From an uncultured Flavobacteriales bacterium (GTDB taxonomy: Bacteria > Bacteroidota > Bacteroidia > Flavobacteriales_D > Sanyastnellaceae), in contig CALKGK010000066.1 in assembly GCA_938085105.1 (NCBI GenBank), forward strand, positions 1-43,672: a stretch of 43,672 nt of DNA. The letters are read 5' to 3'. The number at the start of each line of letters is the position of its first letter. The stretch's first letter is position 1. Made by a program: the position numbers and the translations under genes. This document shows, piece by piece, positions 1 to 8,353 of this stretch. The notes beneath the pieces were generated by a model, which saw nothing but the letters and a program-made list of their open reading frames with translations, was not told the origin of the DNA and did no database searches.

Positions 1-258
1 TGGGGAAGAGGACCTAAAGGAGAACGTTGGAAACTCGAAACCAAATTGGATGAACTGTTGGAAAGCACCTCCAAAATTTTGGCCCCCGATGGTTTTCTGG
101 TCTTGAACACCTATTCTGGGATTTCACTCAGCACACTTAACGAGCTCTGCAAGAAGTACTTCCCCAACCATCAACGAAAGGTTGGTTTGCTCGCACTTAA
201 CTTAGATAAAAACAAGCTCGACACCGGTTGTGTTGTGCGTTTGAACGGTAGAAGCTAA
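1..258 (+). CDS. Class I SAM-dependent methyltransferase, C-terminal fragment
   Basis: This reading frame is open from the first base, so the gene begins upstream of the window; 85 codons and the stop remain. The visible start (WGRGPKGERWKLE) followed by DELLE and a hydrophobic strand, LAPDGFLVLNTYSG, matches the last part of the Rossmann-like core of RlmI/RlmK-type methyltransferases found in Bacteroidota, where a GRGPKGE motif comes after the SAM site. The SAM-binding residues themselves lie outside the window. By family it probably methylates an RNA or other nucleic-acid base, but the substrate cannot be told from this piece. It ends 17 nt before miaE on the same strand, so the two may be cotranscribed. 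Confidence 0.7.
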   Translation, partial: WGRGPKGERWKLETKLDELLESTSKILAPDGFLVLNTYSGISLSTLNELCKKYFPNHQRKVGLLALNLDKNKLDTGCVVRLNGRS

Positions 259-275
259 AGCCCTATTTTTACACT

Positions 276-878
276 ATGGAGAAGCAGGAAAAAGTCATGC
301 TCGGACTCAAAATGGCTACCGACCCGCGATGGGTTAACATTGTGGAGAAAAACATTGCTGAGATTTTAACCGATCACGCTTGGTGTGAACAAAAGGCCGC
401 AACCAACGCCATTACTACCATCGTGAAGTTTTCAGACTACCCCGATGTTGTAGAAGCAATGACTCAAATTTCCCTCGAAGAAATGGAGCATTTTCAAATG
501 GTGTGTGTGAAAATTAAGGAGCGAGGACTGAAACTTGGTCCTGAGCGCCCAGACCCATATGTGAAAGATCTTGCAAAGTACATCAAAACGGGAGGAAATC
601 ATCAATATCAACTGGTGAGCGCACTTCTCTTCGCTGCCATGATTGAAGCTCGCAGTTGCGAACGTTTTCGTATTCTCTCGGAAAACATCAGCGATGAAGA
701 TTTAAAAGCATTCTACTACGAATTGATGGTGTCAGAAGCAGGCCATTACACCACCTTCATCAAACTCGCCAAAAAACATGGTGAAGGCATTAATGTTGAT
801 CAGAAATGGCAGGATTTTCTCGATTATGAGGCCGGTTTGATGGCGAAATATGGAAAAGAAGAATCCATTCATGGGTAA
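276..878 (+). CDS. miaE: tRNA-(ms2io6A37)-hydroxylase MiaE
   Basis: A 200-residue helical protein that looks like MiaE, the non-haem di-iron monooxygenase that hydroxylates the isopentenyl side chain of 2-methylthio-N6-isopentenyladenosine at tRNA position 37, using O2. The ferritin-like di-iron ligands are visible as two ExxH motifs, EEMEH near residue 70 and SEAGH near residue 152, together with glutamates in EKNIAEILTDHAWCEQKA and in EARSCERF. Length matches the family. The ATG at 276 gives a full-length N-terminus. A TTTG at 240-243 lies 20 nt before a weak -7-like sequence at 264-271, so the gene may have its own promoter inside the end of the preceding gene. Function implies that MiaA and MiaB are encoded elsewhere; they are not in this window. 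Confidence 0.9.
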   Translation: MEKQEKVMLGLKMATDPRWVNIVEKNIAEILTDHAWCEQKAATNAITTIVKFSDYPDVVEAMTQISLEEMEHFQMVCVKIKERGLKLGPERPDPYVKDLAKYIKTGGNHQYQLVSALLFAAMIEARSCERFRILSENISDEDLKAFYYELMVSEAGHYTTFIKLAKKHGEGINVDQKWQDFLDYEAGLMAKYGKEESIHG

Positions 879-897
879 ACCTGTTTGTGTTTTTTCA

Positions 898-905
898 TAT
901 ATTTG
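898..905 (+). promoter_or_regulatory. Candidate -7 promoter element for the 965-1843 gene
   Basis: TATATTTG matches the Bacteroidota -7 consensus TAnnTTTG exactly. No TTTG lies at the usual 19-20 nt upstream, so this is only half a promoter. A transcript starting about 7 nt downstream would carry the hairpin at 922-945 in its 5' leader. Confidence 0.4.
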
Positions 906-921
906 ACATGCTACCAAACAG

Positions 922-945
922 CCGTCTTATGTTTGCTTAAGACGG
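922..945 (+). terminator. Perfect 8-bp inverted repeat between miaE and the next gene
   Basis: CCGTCTTA (922-929) and TAAGACGG (938-945) form a perfect 8-bp stem with an 8-nt loop. It lies 43 nt after the miaE stop and 19 nt before the ATG at 965. The run after it (TACTTTAA) is only partly T-rich, so it could be a weak miaE terminator or a structure in the leader of the downstream gene. Confidence 0.5.
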
Positions 946-964
946 TACTTTAACCGTGCTAGTT

Positions 965-1843
965 ATGTCTCAATTATTTTCAAACTCCATTCTCTTAGCG
1001 GCAATCCTGTGTTCGCTTTTTTTCCACCTTGAACTTAAAGCTCAAGACCAAATCTCCGGCTGTACCGATCCGGTTGCGTGCAATTACAATTACTTAGCAG
1101 AAATCGATGATGGGTCGTGCGTGGAGAGAAGCCTGATCTCTTATTGCCACGGAGATAACGAGGAAGGGGAAATATTTCGGTTTGGCGCCGAAGTCCCGGG
1201 TGAATATTTTGACATCGTGTTCATCTCCGCAGATCTGGAAGGAATTGGTGATGATTGGATGAATGTGACCTCCGGAGATGGTTCTGGAACTACTTTTCAA
1301 TCTGGCCCTCTTGGAAACTCCGGAACTCAAATCACTGGTCTCGATTACATATCAGTAGAAATGTACTCCGACGGAATGTTCTCTTGCCAAAGTGGAGACT
1401 CAGACCCCTTCATTATCGCTTATTGTGGCACATTGGAATTTGCGGCATTAAATGTCTTTGTAGAAACTTCCAATACCATCTGTGAAGGCGGTGAACGAGG
1501 GGTGGCGCAGGCTGTAATTTTTGGAGGAGCTGAACCCATCGAAATTGATTGGCAGGGTGAAGATCCTCGAAACTTAGAGGCTGGAAACTACCAAATCATC
1601 GCAACAGACGCCAATAACACATCAAAAACAATCAGCTACACGGTAAAGGATGGTTTCGCTAGTTGCGGCTGCACCTATCCACAAGCAGACAATTTTGACC
1701 CTGAAGCCGAAGTAGATGATGACTCCTGCATCTTTACTTATGTTGGCCCTGGATTCTGCCCAGGTGACTTTGATGCTGATGCATCCATAACAAGTGGTGA
1801 CCTTCTCTTTTTTCTCGCTTACTTTGGCACTCAATGCCAATAA
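965..1843 (+). CDS. Secreted cysteine-module protein with dockerin-like C-terminus
   Basis: A 292-residue protein with an N-terminal signal peptide (hydrophobic segment SILLAAILCSLFFHL, cleavage after ..KAQ). The mature protein opens with a cysteine-bounded module, GCTDPVACNYN..DDGSC, and a second copy appears near the end as GCTYPQADNFDPEAEVDDDSC. Such modules are frequent in extracellular proteins of marine Bacteroidota. The last 30 residues (CPGDFDADASITSGDLLFFLAYFG) resemble one dockerin/EF-hand-like repeat, with an acidic loop D.DAD followed by a GDLLFFL helix. No standard T9SS type A or B sorting domain is visible. A GTG at 956 is an alternative start three codons upstream; the ATG is preferred because it gives a normal signal peptide. 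The middle region, about residues 50-220, is not recognised. Function unknown; probably cell-surface or secreted. Confidence 0.7.
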   Translation: MSQLFSNSILLAAILCSLFFHLELKAQDQISGCTDPVACNYNYLAEIDDGSCVERSLISYCHGDNEEGEIFRFGAEVPGEYFDIVFISADLEGIGDDWMNVTSGDGSGTTFQSGPLGNSGTQITGLDYISVEMYSDGMFSCQSGDSDPFIIAYCGTLEFAALNVFVETSNTICEGGERGVAQAVIFGGAEPIEIDWQGEDPRNLEAGNYQIIATDANNTSKTISYTVKDGFASCGCTYPQADNFDPEAEVDDDSCIFTYVGPGFCPGDFDADASITSGDLLFFLAYFGTQCQ

Positions 1844-1867
1844 ACACTCATTCACCCATTATTACAC

Positions 1868-1899
1868 AAAAAAACCCTCGTCCATCGACGGGGGTTTTT
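1868..1899. terminator. Bidirectional terminator between convergent genes
   Basis: An A-rich run, then CCCTCGTC, a 4-nt loop CATC, and GACGGGGG, then TTTTTG. The stem pairs over 8 bp with one G-T wobble, and the flanking A and T runs let it work in both directions, serving 965-1843 on plus and 1945-2751 on minus. Confidence 0.8.
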
Positions 1900-1944
1900 G
1901 CTTTTCAGTTCAATCCAAAATAGCTTTGCTCAGCTTACAGGCAT

Positions 1945-2751
1945 TTACTTGATGCTGTCTGCATTTTGCTTGAGTCGCTCAATTCTTTGTGCTTTCTTTT
2001 TGAGTTGCTCAGACATCTCTTGAGTTTCCTGAACGTTGCTTTCTTTTTCTTTCTTCAACTGCTCAATCTCATTTCTATAGTTCACAATGTCGGCCTTCAA
2101 CTGCTCAATCTTCACCTGAGAGTCTGCAATCAACTTCTCTGTTTTGGTGATCTCTTCTTCCGCCTTTACGATATCGGATTCCTTTCCTTCCGTGTTCTTC
2201 ACGAGTTTCTCTCCTTCTTTAGTGAGTTTATCCACTGCTTTGGACAATTTATCGTGTTCCTTGCGTTGGCTTTCAATCACCTCATCGTACTGCTCAACAT
2301 AAAAGTCGTGCAAAAAACTCCGCATCATCTTTTGGATGTTCATTGCTTCCGTAGGGAAAGTGCTTTGAGAAACAAACTTGTCGCCAATGCTCATCAACAC
2401 ATCCATTCGAGCTCCTTTTTCATCCGATTCAATCACAGTGAAGAAGTTCACCGTAAACTCAGAAATGCCGGGCATTTGCACTGCTTCTCCCTGAAGCATT
2501 CCTTTGCTTTTTTTCAAGTCGGCACCGTATTTATCCGACACAAAAGATTTCCACGCTTTTTCCAAATCTGCAGGTTCCGACTTCACGTAAGCCGTAAATG
2601 CGGTGTTTTGTGACTTTTGGAACTTGATATTGTTCTGTTCCACACTCATTTGCGGAGCGGTTTCAAGGGCTGAAATAAGGGCTTCATCCTGCGCAAGGAC
2701 AACAGCTGACACAAAGAATAAAGCGCTGAGAGTTAATAGTTTCATTTTCAT
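1945..2751 (-). CDS. Secreted coiled-coil protein, paralogue of 3852-4577
   Basis: A 268-residue protein. It has a signal peptide (MKMKLLTLSALFFVSAVVLAQ), then a globular part of about 140 residues containing ADLEKAWKSFVSDKYGADLK and a GARMDVLMSIGDK strand, then about 100 residues of strongly heptad-like charged sequence (KLSKAVDKLTKEGEKLVKN through EQLKKKAQRIERLKQ) predicted to form a long coiled coil. The frame is open a further 19 codons upstream, but the ATG at 2751 is chosen because the signal peptide begins there. The same architecture and the AW..F..D..G and GD/GK landmarks recur in 3852-4577, so the two are paralogues. It lies 69 nt downstream of the MscS channel gene on the same strand and may be cotranscribed with it. 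Expected in the periplasm; function unknown. Confidence 0.75.
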   Translation of the reverse strand: MKMKLLTLSALFFVSAVVLAQDEALISALETAPQMSVEQNNIKFQKSQNTAFTAYVKSEPADLEKAWKSFVSDKYGADLKKSKGMLQGEAVQMPGISEFTVNFFTVIESDEKGARMDVLMSIGDKFVSQSTFPTEAMNIQKMMRSFLHDFYVEQYDEVIESQRKEHDKLSKAVDKLTKEGEKLVKNTEGKESDIVKAEEEITKTEKLIADSQVKIEQLKADIVNYRNEIEQLKKEKESNVQETQEMSEQLKKKAQRIERLKQNADSIK

Positions 2752-2820
2752 AATTATTGTTGTGTTTTTAAGACGAGCAAGAAAGGGAGAAGTCACAATC
2801 CCTTGCATTTCCCGAATAAG

Positions 2821-3690
2821 TTAAGCTTTCTTTTCGGTTTGAAGCGGGGTGTTGAAGTGAATCGTTCTTTGCGGAAAGGGAATTGAAATGCCTTCCTGCG
2901 GAAAACGAATCTTAATCCTCTCGAGCACATCGCACTGCATTTCAAAAGCAGCCGCAGTATCTCCCGCCCAAGCCCAAGCGCGCAAATTTACACTTGATTC
3001 TGCCAGGGCTACTACACGAACAGCCACTGGAGGCTCATTCTTTTGCCTCTCCTCTTCTGTTCTTCGATCGAGCCAATTGGGATGATTCATCACTTCCTCG
3101 GCCAAAATATTCTTGGCCAACACCACATCACTCTCGTAGGCGATCCCAACATCGACAAACTTACAAATCAAATCCTCCCCAAAATCGGAATTAACAATGA
3201 TTTCGCTGCTCATTAAAGAGTTGGGAATCACAATTCGTCGGTTCTCAAAGTTTCGAATAACGGTGTGCCGAAGCGTGATGTCCTCTACCACTCCTGAATA
3301 AAAATTATCCTTAATTTGAACACGATCATTGATCCGGAAGGGCTTAAAAATCACGATAAACACCCCAGCAATCACGTTCGCCAAAGCCTGCTGTGAAGCA
3401 AAACCAATCACCACAGCCAAGATTCCTGCACCGGCCAGCATGGAAGTCGCCATCACACGAAGGGTAGGGATGGTATACACCGCCCAACTGAATCCCACGA
3501 TGTAAATCAAAGCCGATAAGGTGTGCTTCAAAAACTTATAATTGGTGGGGTCGTTGTTCAAGTCGTGACTTTTACGTTTAATGATACGTCGAAAGACCGA
3601 CTGAAAGATACTTGCAACGATGATGGTCCCCAGGATAATTAACAGGGGTTGATATATACTGGTAAAATGAAGTTTTATTTCTTCGAGCAT
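2821..3690 (-). CDS. Small-conductance mechanosensitive channel, MscS family
   Basis: A 289-residue inner-membrane protein. It has a first hydrophobic helix (YQPLLIILGTIIVASIFQ), a second (ALIYIVGFSWAVYTI), and the pore-lining helix region TSMLAGAGILAVVIGFASQQALANVIAGVFIVIF, whose alanine/glycine packing and GFASQ..L.N element are typical of MscS TM3. It is followed by the beta domain (FRINDRVQIKDNFYSGVVEDITLRHTVIRNFENRRIVIPNS), a classic MscS signature, and the alpha/beta vestibule. By family it opens under membrane tension and releases solutes during hypo-osmotic shock. Length fits the minimal MscS form with three membrane helices. A perfect -7-like element lies 14 nt upstream. The gene sits between two paralogous coiled-coil proteins, one downstream on the same strand and one divergent. 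Confidence 0.9.
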   Translation of the reverse strand: MLEEIKLHFTSIYQPLLIILGTIIVASIFQSVFRRIIKRKSHDLNNDPTNYKFLKHTLSALIYIVGFSWAVYTIPTLRVMATSMLAGAGILAVVIGFASQQALANVIAGVFIVIFKPFRINDRVQIKDNFYSGVVEDITLRHTVIRNFENRRIVIPNSLMSSEIIVNSDFGEDLICKFVDVGIAYESDVVLAKNILAEEVMNHPNWLDRRTEEERQKNEPPVAVRVVALAESSVNLRAWAWAGDTAAAFEMQCDVLERIKIRFPQEGISIPFPQRTIHFNTPLQTEKKA

Positions 3691-3703
3691 TGCTTTAACT
3701 TTT

Positions 3704-3711
3704 CAAATTTA
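3704..3711 (-). promoter_or_regulatory. Candidate -7 promoter element for the MscS gene
   Basis: Read on the minus strand this is TAAATTTG, an exact TAnnTTTG match ending 14 nt before the ATG. No TTTG at the expected -33 spacing is visible. Confidence 0.4.
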
Positions 3712-3851
3712 CACCTGACTTTTACTCTTGTTCATTGAACATTTTCCCTCACTCCTTTCGCAATATGTGGGCAAGGAATGCATTGACCATCACAACAAAA
3801 GCCACCAAATATTTACGCTACGATGTTAGCACTAATTCAAATTAAAACGAC

Positions 3852-4577
3852 ATGAAAAACCAAATTTTAACGCTATTTATTTTCTTGAATCTTGCGGCCG
3901 TCGCACAAGAACCCCTTACGGGTAGTGTGAGCTACAAAAACCAACTTTATGATGCTGCAATCATTTCATTTCCAGCATCTACCGATTACATTAAAGATGC
4001 TTGGGAGGATTTTGCCAAAGACCGTTTTGGACAAAAGCCCAAGGGTCATGGTTTCTTGGCTAACAAAGATGTACTTCGCATTGAACAAGAAATTATTGAA
4101 GGTTTGAGCACTCAAGAAGCCAACCTCTATGCAATGATCATCACTGACGCCACAGGAGCAACCAGCTTGCGCGTGTTCATGAACTTAGGGAAAGACCATA
4201 AAGTGAGTCCGAACAACGCCAACGACGCCCTTTTTGAAAAGCTGAAGAAAAGTGTTCAAGATTTTGCCAAAAGCACCAACGAAGATTGGTACGCTGAAGT
4301 CTTGGACAACGAACGAGATGCCATCAAGGATGCCGAAAAGGAGCTAAAAAGAACAACACGCGACTTGGAAAAAGCCGAGAAAAACCTTGAGAAAAACACC
4401 GAGGAAATTCAGGATTTGGAACAAGAAGTTCTCGACTTGGAAGCTGAAAACCTTCAGCTCTCAGACACCATCGAGAAGAAAAAAGATGCCAAAACAGGAC
4501 TTGCTCAGAAATTGGAAGAGCGAAGAAGAAACTTGGACCGACTTATTCAAGAGCGAGACAAGGCCACAGGAAACTAA
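3852..4577 (+). CDS. Secreted coiled-coil protein, paralogue of 1945-2751
   Basis: A 241-residue protein with a signal peptide (MKNQILTLFIFLNLAAVAQ). A globular region follows with YIKDAWEDFAKDRFGQKPKGHGFLANKDV and a SLRVFMNLGKDHKVS strand, both alignable by eye with the protein at 1945-2751. The last 90 residues (DNERDAIKDAEKELKRTTRDLEKAEKNLEKNTEEIQDLEQEVLDLEAEN and onward) form a highly charged coiled coil. It ends just before a strong terminator. It is transcribed away from the MscS gene, with 161 nt between the two start codons. Likely periplasmic or envelope-associated; no catalytic motif is visible and the function is unknown. Confidence 0.75.
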   Translation: MKNQILTLFIFLNLAAVAQEPLTGSVSYKNQLYDAAIISFPASTDYIKDAWEDFAKDRFGQKPKGHGFLANKDVLRIEQEIIEGLSTQEANLYAMIITDATGATSLRVFMNLGKDHKVSPNNANDALFEKLKKSVQDFAKSTNEDWYAEVLDNERDAIKDAEKELKRTTRDLEKAEKNLEKNTEEIQDLEQEVLDLEAENLQLSDTIEKKKDAKTGLAQKLEERRRNLDRLIQERDKATGN

Positions 4578-4583
4578 GATCAC

Positions 4584-4621
4584 AAAAAAGCCCTTGAGCA
4601 ATATTGCTGAAGGGCTTTTTT
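4584..4621. terminator. Strong bidirectional terminator
   Basis: AAAAAAGCCCTT, a central self-complementary AGCAATATTGCT, then AAGGGCTTTTTT. The long, nearly perfect stem has an A run before and a T run after. It serves 3852-4577 on plus and 4641-5117 on minus. Confidence 0.9.
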
Positions 4622-4640
4622 ATTCTATGCTCTTTCTTAA

Positions 4641-5117
4641 TTAGATTTCGTCCAAGTTTTCATCATCTTCATCCAATGCCTTGCTGATGATCGGGAATGT
4701 GAAATATTGGAAAATACTACTATCAGCTCTAAACACTCTCAAATAGAACTCATTCAAGTCGTGCATCAAGAGTTTCGAAATGTGCTCGTCGCTCAATCCT
4801 TTCACTACTTTTACAATGGATCTAATCTTATCTTCAAGCAATTGATCGCGCTCCTCATCTCCTTGAGGAAGAGCGTTGTTGAAGGCGTTAAATTTATCTT
4901 CGAAGTGATCGTCCACTACTTTATAATAAGCGTGAAGTGAATTGGGCGAAGTGAATGTTCTGAAGTGAGCTTGCTTGATGGCCTCAGCCTTTTCTGACTT
5001 ATCAATCTCACCGTCGTGACGGTAAGACGCAAAAAGAGAAATCCATACTGGTGCGGTGAAAAGAAGTTCTTTGTCTTCTCCTTCAAGCTCTTGCAATACC
5101 TTTGGAAGCGTTTCCAT
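4641..5117 (-). CDS. Acidic cytosolic protein of unknown function
   Basis: A 158-residue, strongly acidic, helix-rich protein without signal peptide or membrane segment. The segment LLFTAPVWISLFASYRHDGEIDKSEKAEAIKQA recalls the helix - DGE(I/V) - helix element of TerB-like all-helical proteins, where an acidic turn follows the first helices. The similarity is short and I treat it as a hint only. The C-terminus (KALDEDDENLDEI) is an acidic tail. The gene stands alone, bounded by the terminator at 4584-4621 downstream. On the minus strand TACATTTG (5138-5145) matches the -7 consensus 21 nt before the ATG. Function not recognised. Confidence 0.65.
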   Translation of the reverse strand: METLPKVLQELEGEDKELLFTAPVWISLFASYRHDGEIDKSEKAEAIKQAHFRTFTSPNSLHAYYKVVDDHFEDKFNAFNNALPQGDEERDQLLEDKIRSIVKVVKGLSDEHISKLLMHDLNEFYLRVFRADSSIFQYFTFPIISKALDEDDENLDEI

Positions 5118-5328
5118 GTCTGTTAATTTTTCAGCGGCAAATGTAAGAAATAATCGTCCCGTTATTCCTTACTAATGACAACTTGATGATTCGTCTGAAA
5201 CAAGTTTCTGCCTCATTCGTATGTAAACTAGAGAGAAAATTGTTTTTTTACTGTTGCTATCTGTTCATCCTAAATTAAGTCCAAAGCCACGCTTTGCTTT
5301 GACTGAATTTTACTAACCCTTCTTCCCC

Positions 5329-6957
5329 GTGGAAAAGAAAACTTACCTATCGCCTAAAATCGCGTCAATTTCACTCTTGATTTTGGCCTTCATAACTCTT
5401 CATTCCTGTGATGTAGACAATCTAAAATACGACGATTGGAAGCCTGTAGTTGCTGTTCCTTTGGCCTATTCTGACTTTGATGTTTACGACGTACTCAATC
5501 GAACAGATTCCCTTCAAGAACTATTGGTAGTGGATGAAGATGGTTTGCTGGCCCTGAACTACAAAGGAGAACTCTTCTCTTTTTCCTTGGATGAACTATT
5601 GGATATCCCGGATCAAAACTACAATCAAACCCTCCAACTCAGTGCCACCATGGCAAGCACCATTGAATCAGGCCTTGGCGCAAGTTTCAGTGATGCGATT
5701 GAATTTCCCTTGAACATCGACCCAAGTGATGTTCGGGTAGATGAAGTGGTTTTTCTCAGTGGAAACGTCAACCTCAGCTATACCATACTTCAAAACGAGG
5801 TGTTTGAAGGGAGCATCACCTTCGGAAACCTAGTAGATCAAAACAATACCCCGCTGTCCTTTTCCATCAGCAGTACTGGTGTTAATCCCGGTCAAACCAT
5901 CACGGAGAGTTTCGACCTCACGGGTGCTCGAATGAGCCCAAACTACGATGGAACCGAAAACCTTATCGCTCTGGATTTTGGTATCAGTATTTCTAACAAT
6001 CCAGACAATACAGCAGTAAGCGGAGATGCGCTCAACATCGAAGTGGACCTGAGCGAGATCAATATTGACTACATCACTGGTTATTTCGGCCAACTTTCCA
6101 TCAATACCGATCAAGACTCTGTAAGAATCAAAATTTTCGATAACATCATCAACGGAACTTTTGCTTTGGAAGAGGCTTTTATTGACCTGAACGTAGAAAA
6201 CAGCTTCGGTTTACCTGTTGATTTTTCTCTGGATGATGTTACTTCCTTCAACCTAGAAACCGGTGAAGAAATTGACCTTACTTTTCCAACAGACCTAGCG
6301 CTTGCGGGTCAGACCGAATTGAACGGTACTCCGGAAGAAGTCACTTTTTCATTCAACAACGGAAACACGAACGTTGTGGACCTTTTGGAGCCTACGCCAA
6401 AAGTGGTCTACTTCGCACTGAACGCCACCTCCAATCCCAACGGTCCACCACCACCGGATCAGCCCAATTTTATTCGTCACGACAGCCGCCTCGATGTGGA
6501 TATTGATGTATTGCTCCCATTAAAAGGCTATGCGCAGGACATTCTTTTGATTGATACGCTCGACGTCGACATTGAGTTTGACGAATTCGAGGAAGTGGAC
6601 AGCATTGAATTCAAAATCAGAACGCTGAATGGATTTCCAACACGAGGAGATGTTCAGGTGGTCTTTTTGGATGAATTGCAGACTCCCATCGACTCGCTCT
6701 TCCTCGAGCCCTCTCCCATCATTCTCAGCGGATTGGTGAATAGTAGTGGCATCGTTGATACTCCCGTTGAAAACACACAAGTGGTTAGTGTTGATCAGGC
6801 AAGCGCCGACAACCTTGGAAATACCGACAAAATTGTGGTGATCGCAGTATTGAATACCATCAACAACCAAAACGAAGACATTGTGCGCTTCATGGATGAT
6901 TATCGCCTCAAGATCAATCTTGGAGCTAAGATTTACGGAAACATCGCAGTAGAATGA
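5329..6957 (+). CDS. Large lipoprotein of unknown function
   Basis: A 542-residue protein starting at GTG. The N-terminal hydrophobic stretch (ISLLILAFITLHSC) ends in a lipobox with the lipidated cysteine at about residue 27, so it should be a membrane-anchored lipoprotein. The rest is acidic and beta-rich with many short strands (for example VVFLSGNVNLSYTI and EVTFSFNNGNTNVVDL), like the repeat-rich surface lipoproteins of Bacteroidota, but I do not recognise a named domain. The stop overlaps the ATG of the DUF5723 gene by 4 nt, so translation of the two is probably coupled and the lipoprotein may sit with that outer-membrane protein. No ATG start exists upstream in frame near the signal sequence, which is why the GTG is used. 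Confidence 0.75.
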   Translation: MEKKTYLSPKIASISLLILAFITLHSCDVDNLKYDDWKPVVAVPLAYSDFDVYDVLNRTDSLQELLVVDEDGLLALNYKGELFSFSLDELLDIPDQNYNQTLQLSATMASTIESGLGASFSDAIEFPLNIDPSDVRVDEVVFLSGNVNLSYTILQNEVFEGSITFGNLVDQNNTPLSFSISSTGVNPGQTITESFDLTGARMSPNYDGTENLIALDFGISISNNPDNTAVSGDALNIEVDLSEINIDYITGYFGQLSINTDQDSVRIKIFDNIINGTFALEEAFIDLNVENSFGLPVDFSLDDVTSFNLETGEEIDLTFPTDLALAGQTELNGTPEEVTFSFNNGNTNVVDLLEPTPKVVYFALNATSNPNGPPPPDQPNFIRHDSRLDVDIDVLLPLKGYAQDILLIDTLDVDIEFDEFEEVDSIEFKIRTLNGFPTRGDVQVVFLDELQTPIDSLFLEPSPIILSGLVNSSGIVDTPVENTQVVSVDQASADNLGNTDKIVVIAVLNTINNQNEDIVRFMDDYRLKINLGAKIYGNIAVE

Positions 6958-8303
6958 AAAAGCTCCTCTCCCTCATTATTTTGTTACTCATTTTGGGCAG
7001 CTCAGTTCAAGCTCAAATTGCCACCAACTACGTTTTTTCTGACGAAGCCGCATCCATTTGGATGAACAACCCAGCCTCCCTTGGGAACGAGCGATTCTTC
7101 ATTGGTTTGCCTGTGCTTGGAGGAATCGATGCCAATGCCGTACACAACGGTTTTACTTATGACGACGCCATCACCAACGATCAAGTAAACATTGGTTCTA
7201 CCATTGACCAACTTCGAAACGAAAACGACCTGCTCTTCAATTCTTCCTTCCAACTTTTCAACTTTGGACTCAGACTTGGGAACTGGCATTTCCGAGGTGG
7301 CGCACAACAAGTAATTCAAGCGAGAATTACCTACCCAAAAAGCTTCATGGAATTGGCGTGGAAAGGAAATGGGCACCCAGACCTCATTGGAAGAAGACTC
7401 GACTTTGGTGGCTTTGCGGTGAATGCCATGGCCTATACCGACTACTTCGTGGGGGTGAGCAAGTCTTTGATGGACAACAGACTTACCCTTGGGGCGAACC
7501 TTCACTATTTGCAAGGCGCCGACGTGGTTTATACTGAACAAAGTTCTTTTGGTTTAACGACGGATCCTGACACCTATGCCCTCACTGCTGATGGTGCATT
7601 TATTCTCAGAACAACTGTAGATGAGGATGCTTTGGATAGCATCTCTGCAGATTACCTCAACCCCTTTAACGGTGCCAATGCTGGATTTTCATTGGATTTA
7701 GGAGTGAAGTATCGATTCTTGGAGAAGTTTGAGCTTCAAGCCTCTGCGATGAACGTGGGAGGTATCCGCTGGGACCGAAATGCTCAATCTTACACCTTGG
7801 GGAAAACTTCATTTACCTACAACGGTTTGGACCTTGAGGATTTGGTAGATAATCCAGACAGCACCACTTCTCAATTGGAAGAAGTGCTCGATTCGCTTTC
7901 AACAAGCTTCGAACCTATCGAGCAAGCAGGGAGCTTTAACGCTCCGAGCAATGCCCGATTCTATCTTGGTTTTGGGTATGAAATGAACGAGAAAAACCAC
8001 CTCCTTCTTACCGCAGCTCACTTAAGAAGCTTTAACAAGGGCTTCAATTCTGTTTCGGCGATGTACCGACACAAGTTTGGAAGAATCTTGTGGGTAAGAA
8101 CAGGCGCTCAACTCTTTCAGTTTGATCAGTTTCTTTGGCCCGTTGGTTTAACACTCAACGCAGGTCCCGTTCAATTCGGCTTTGGAACCGATAATCTCAT
8201 TGCCGCGTTTGCTCCTACAAAGTCAGGTGTCTTCACTGGCCACTTCCAAATTGGACTCCGCTTCGGCCGCGATGGAAAAGTCAAGAAAACAAAACCAGAA
8301 TAA
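6954..8303 (+). CDS. DUF5723-like outer-membrane beta-barrel protein
   Basis: A 449-residue protein with a signal peptide (MKKLLSLIILLLILGSSVQAQ). The start of the mature protein, SDEAASIWMNNPASLG, followed by repeated amphipathic strands such as FNFGLRLGNWHFRGGAQQ, LGANLHYLQGADVVY, FELQASAMNVGGIRWD and FGFGTDNLIAAF, fits the DUF5723 family, which is related in fold to the PorV/FadL-like barrels of Bacteroidota. The C-terminal strand FQIGLRFGRDGKVKKTK is typical for a barrel end. It overlaps the preceding lipoprotein gene by 4 nt. The pair probably forms an outer-membrane assembly; the transported or bound ligand is unknown. Confidence 0.8.
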   Translation: MKKLLSLIILLLILGSSVQAQIATNYVFSDEAASIWMNNPASLGNERFFIGLPVLGGIDANAVHNGFTYDDAITNDQVNIGSTIDQLRNENDLLFNSSFQLFNFGLRLGNWHFRGGAQQVIQARITYPKSFMELAWKGNGHPDLIGRRLDFGGFAVNAMAYTDYFVGVSKSLMDNRLTLGANLHYLQGADVVYTEQSSFGLTTDPDTYALTADGAFILRTTVDEDALDSISADYLNPFNGANAGFSLDLGVKYRFLEKFELQASAMNVGGIRWDRNAQSYTLGKTSFTYNGLDLEDLVDNPDSTTSQLEEVLDSLSTSFEPIEQAGSFNAPSNARFYLGFGYEMNEKNHLLLTAAHLRSFNKGFNSVSAMYRHKFGRILWVRTGAQLFQFDQFLWPVGLTLNAGPVQFGFGTDNLIAAFAPTKSGVFTGHFQIGLRFGRDGKVKKTKPE

Positions 8304-8353
8304 GCCAAAATGAGCTGGTCTGCATTAGCAACAGCCAGCCCTATGCTCAACCA

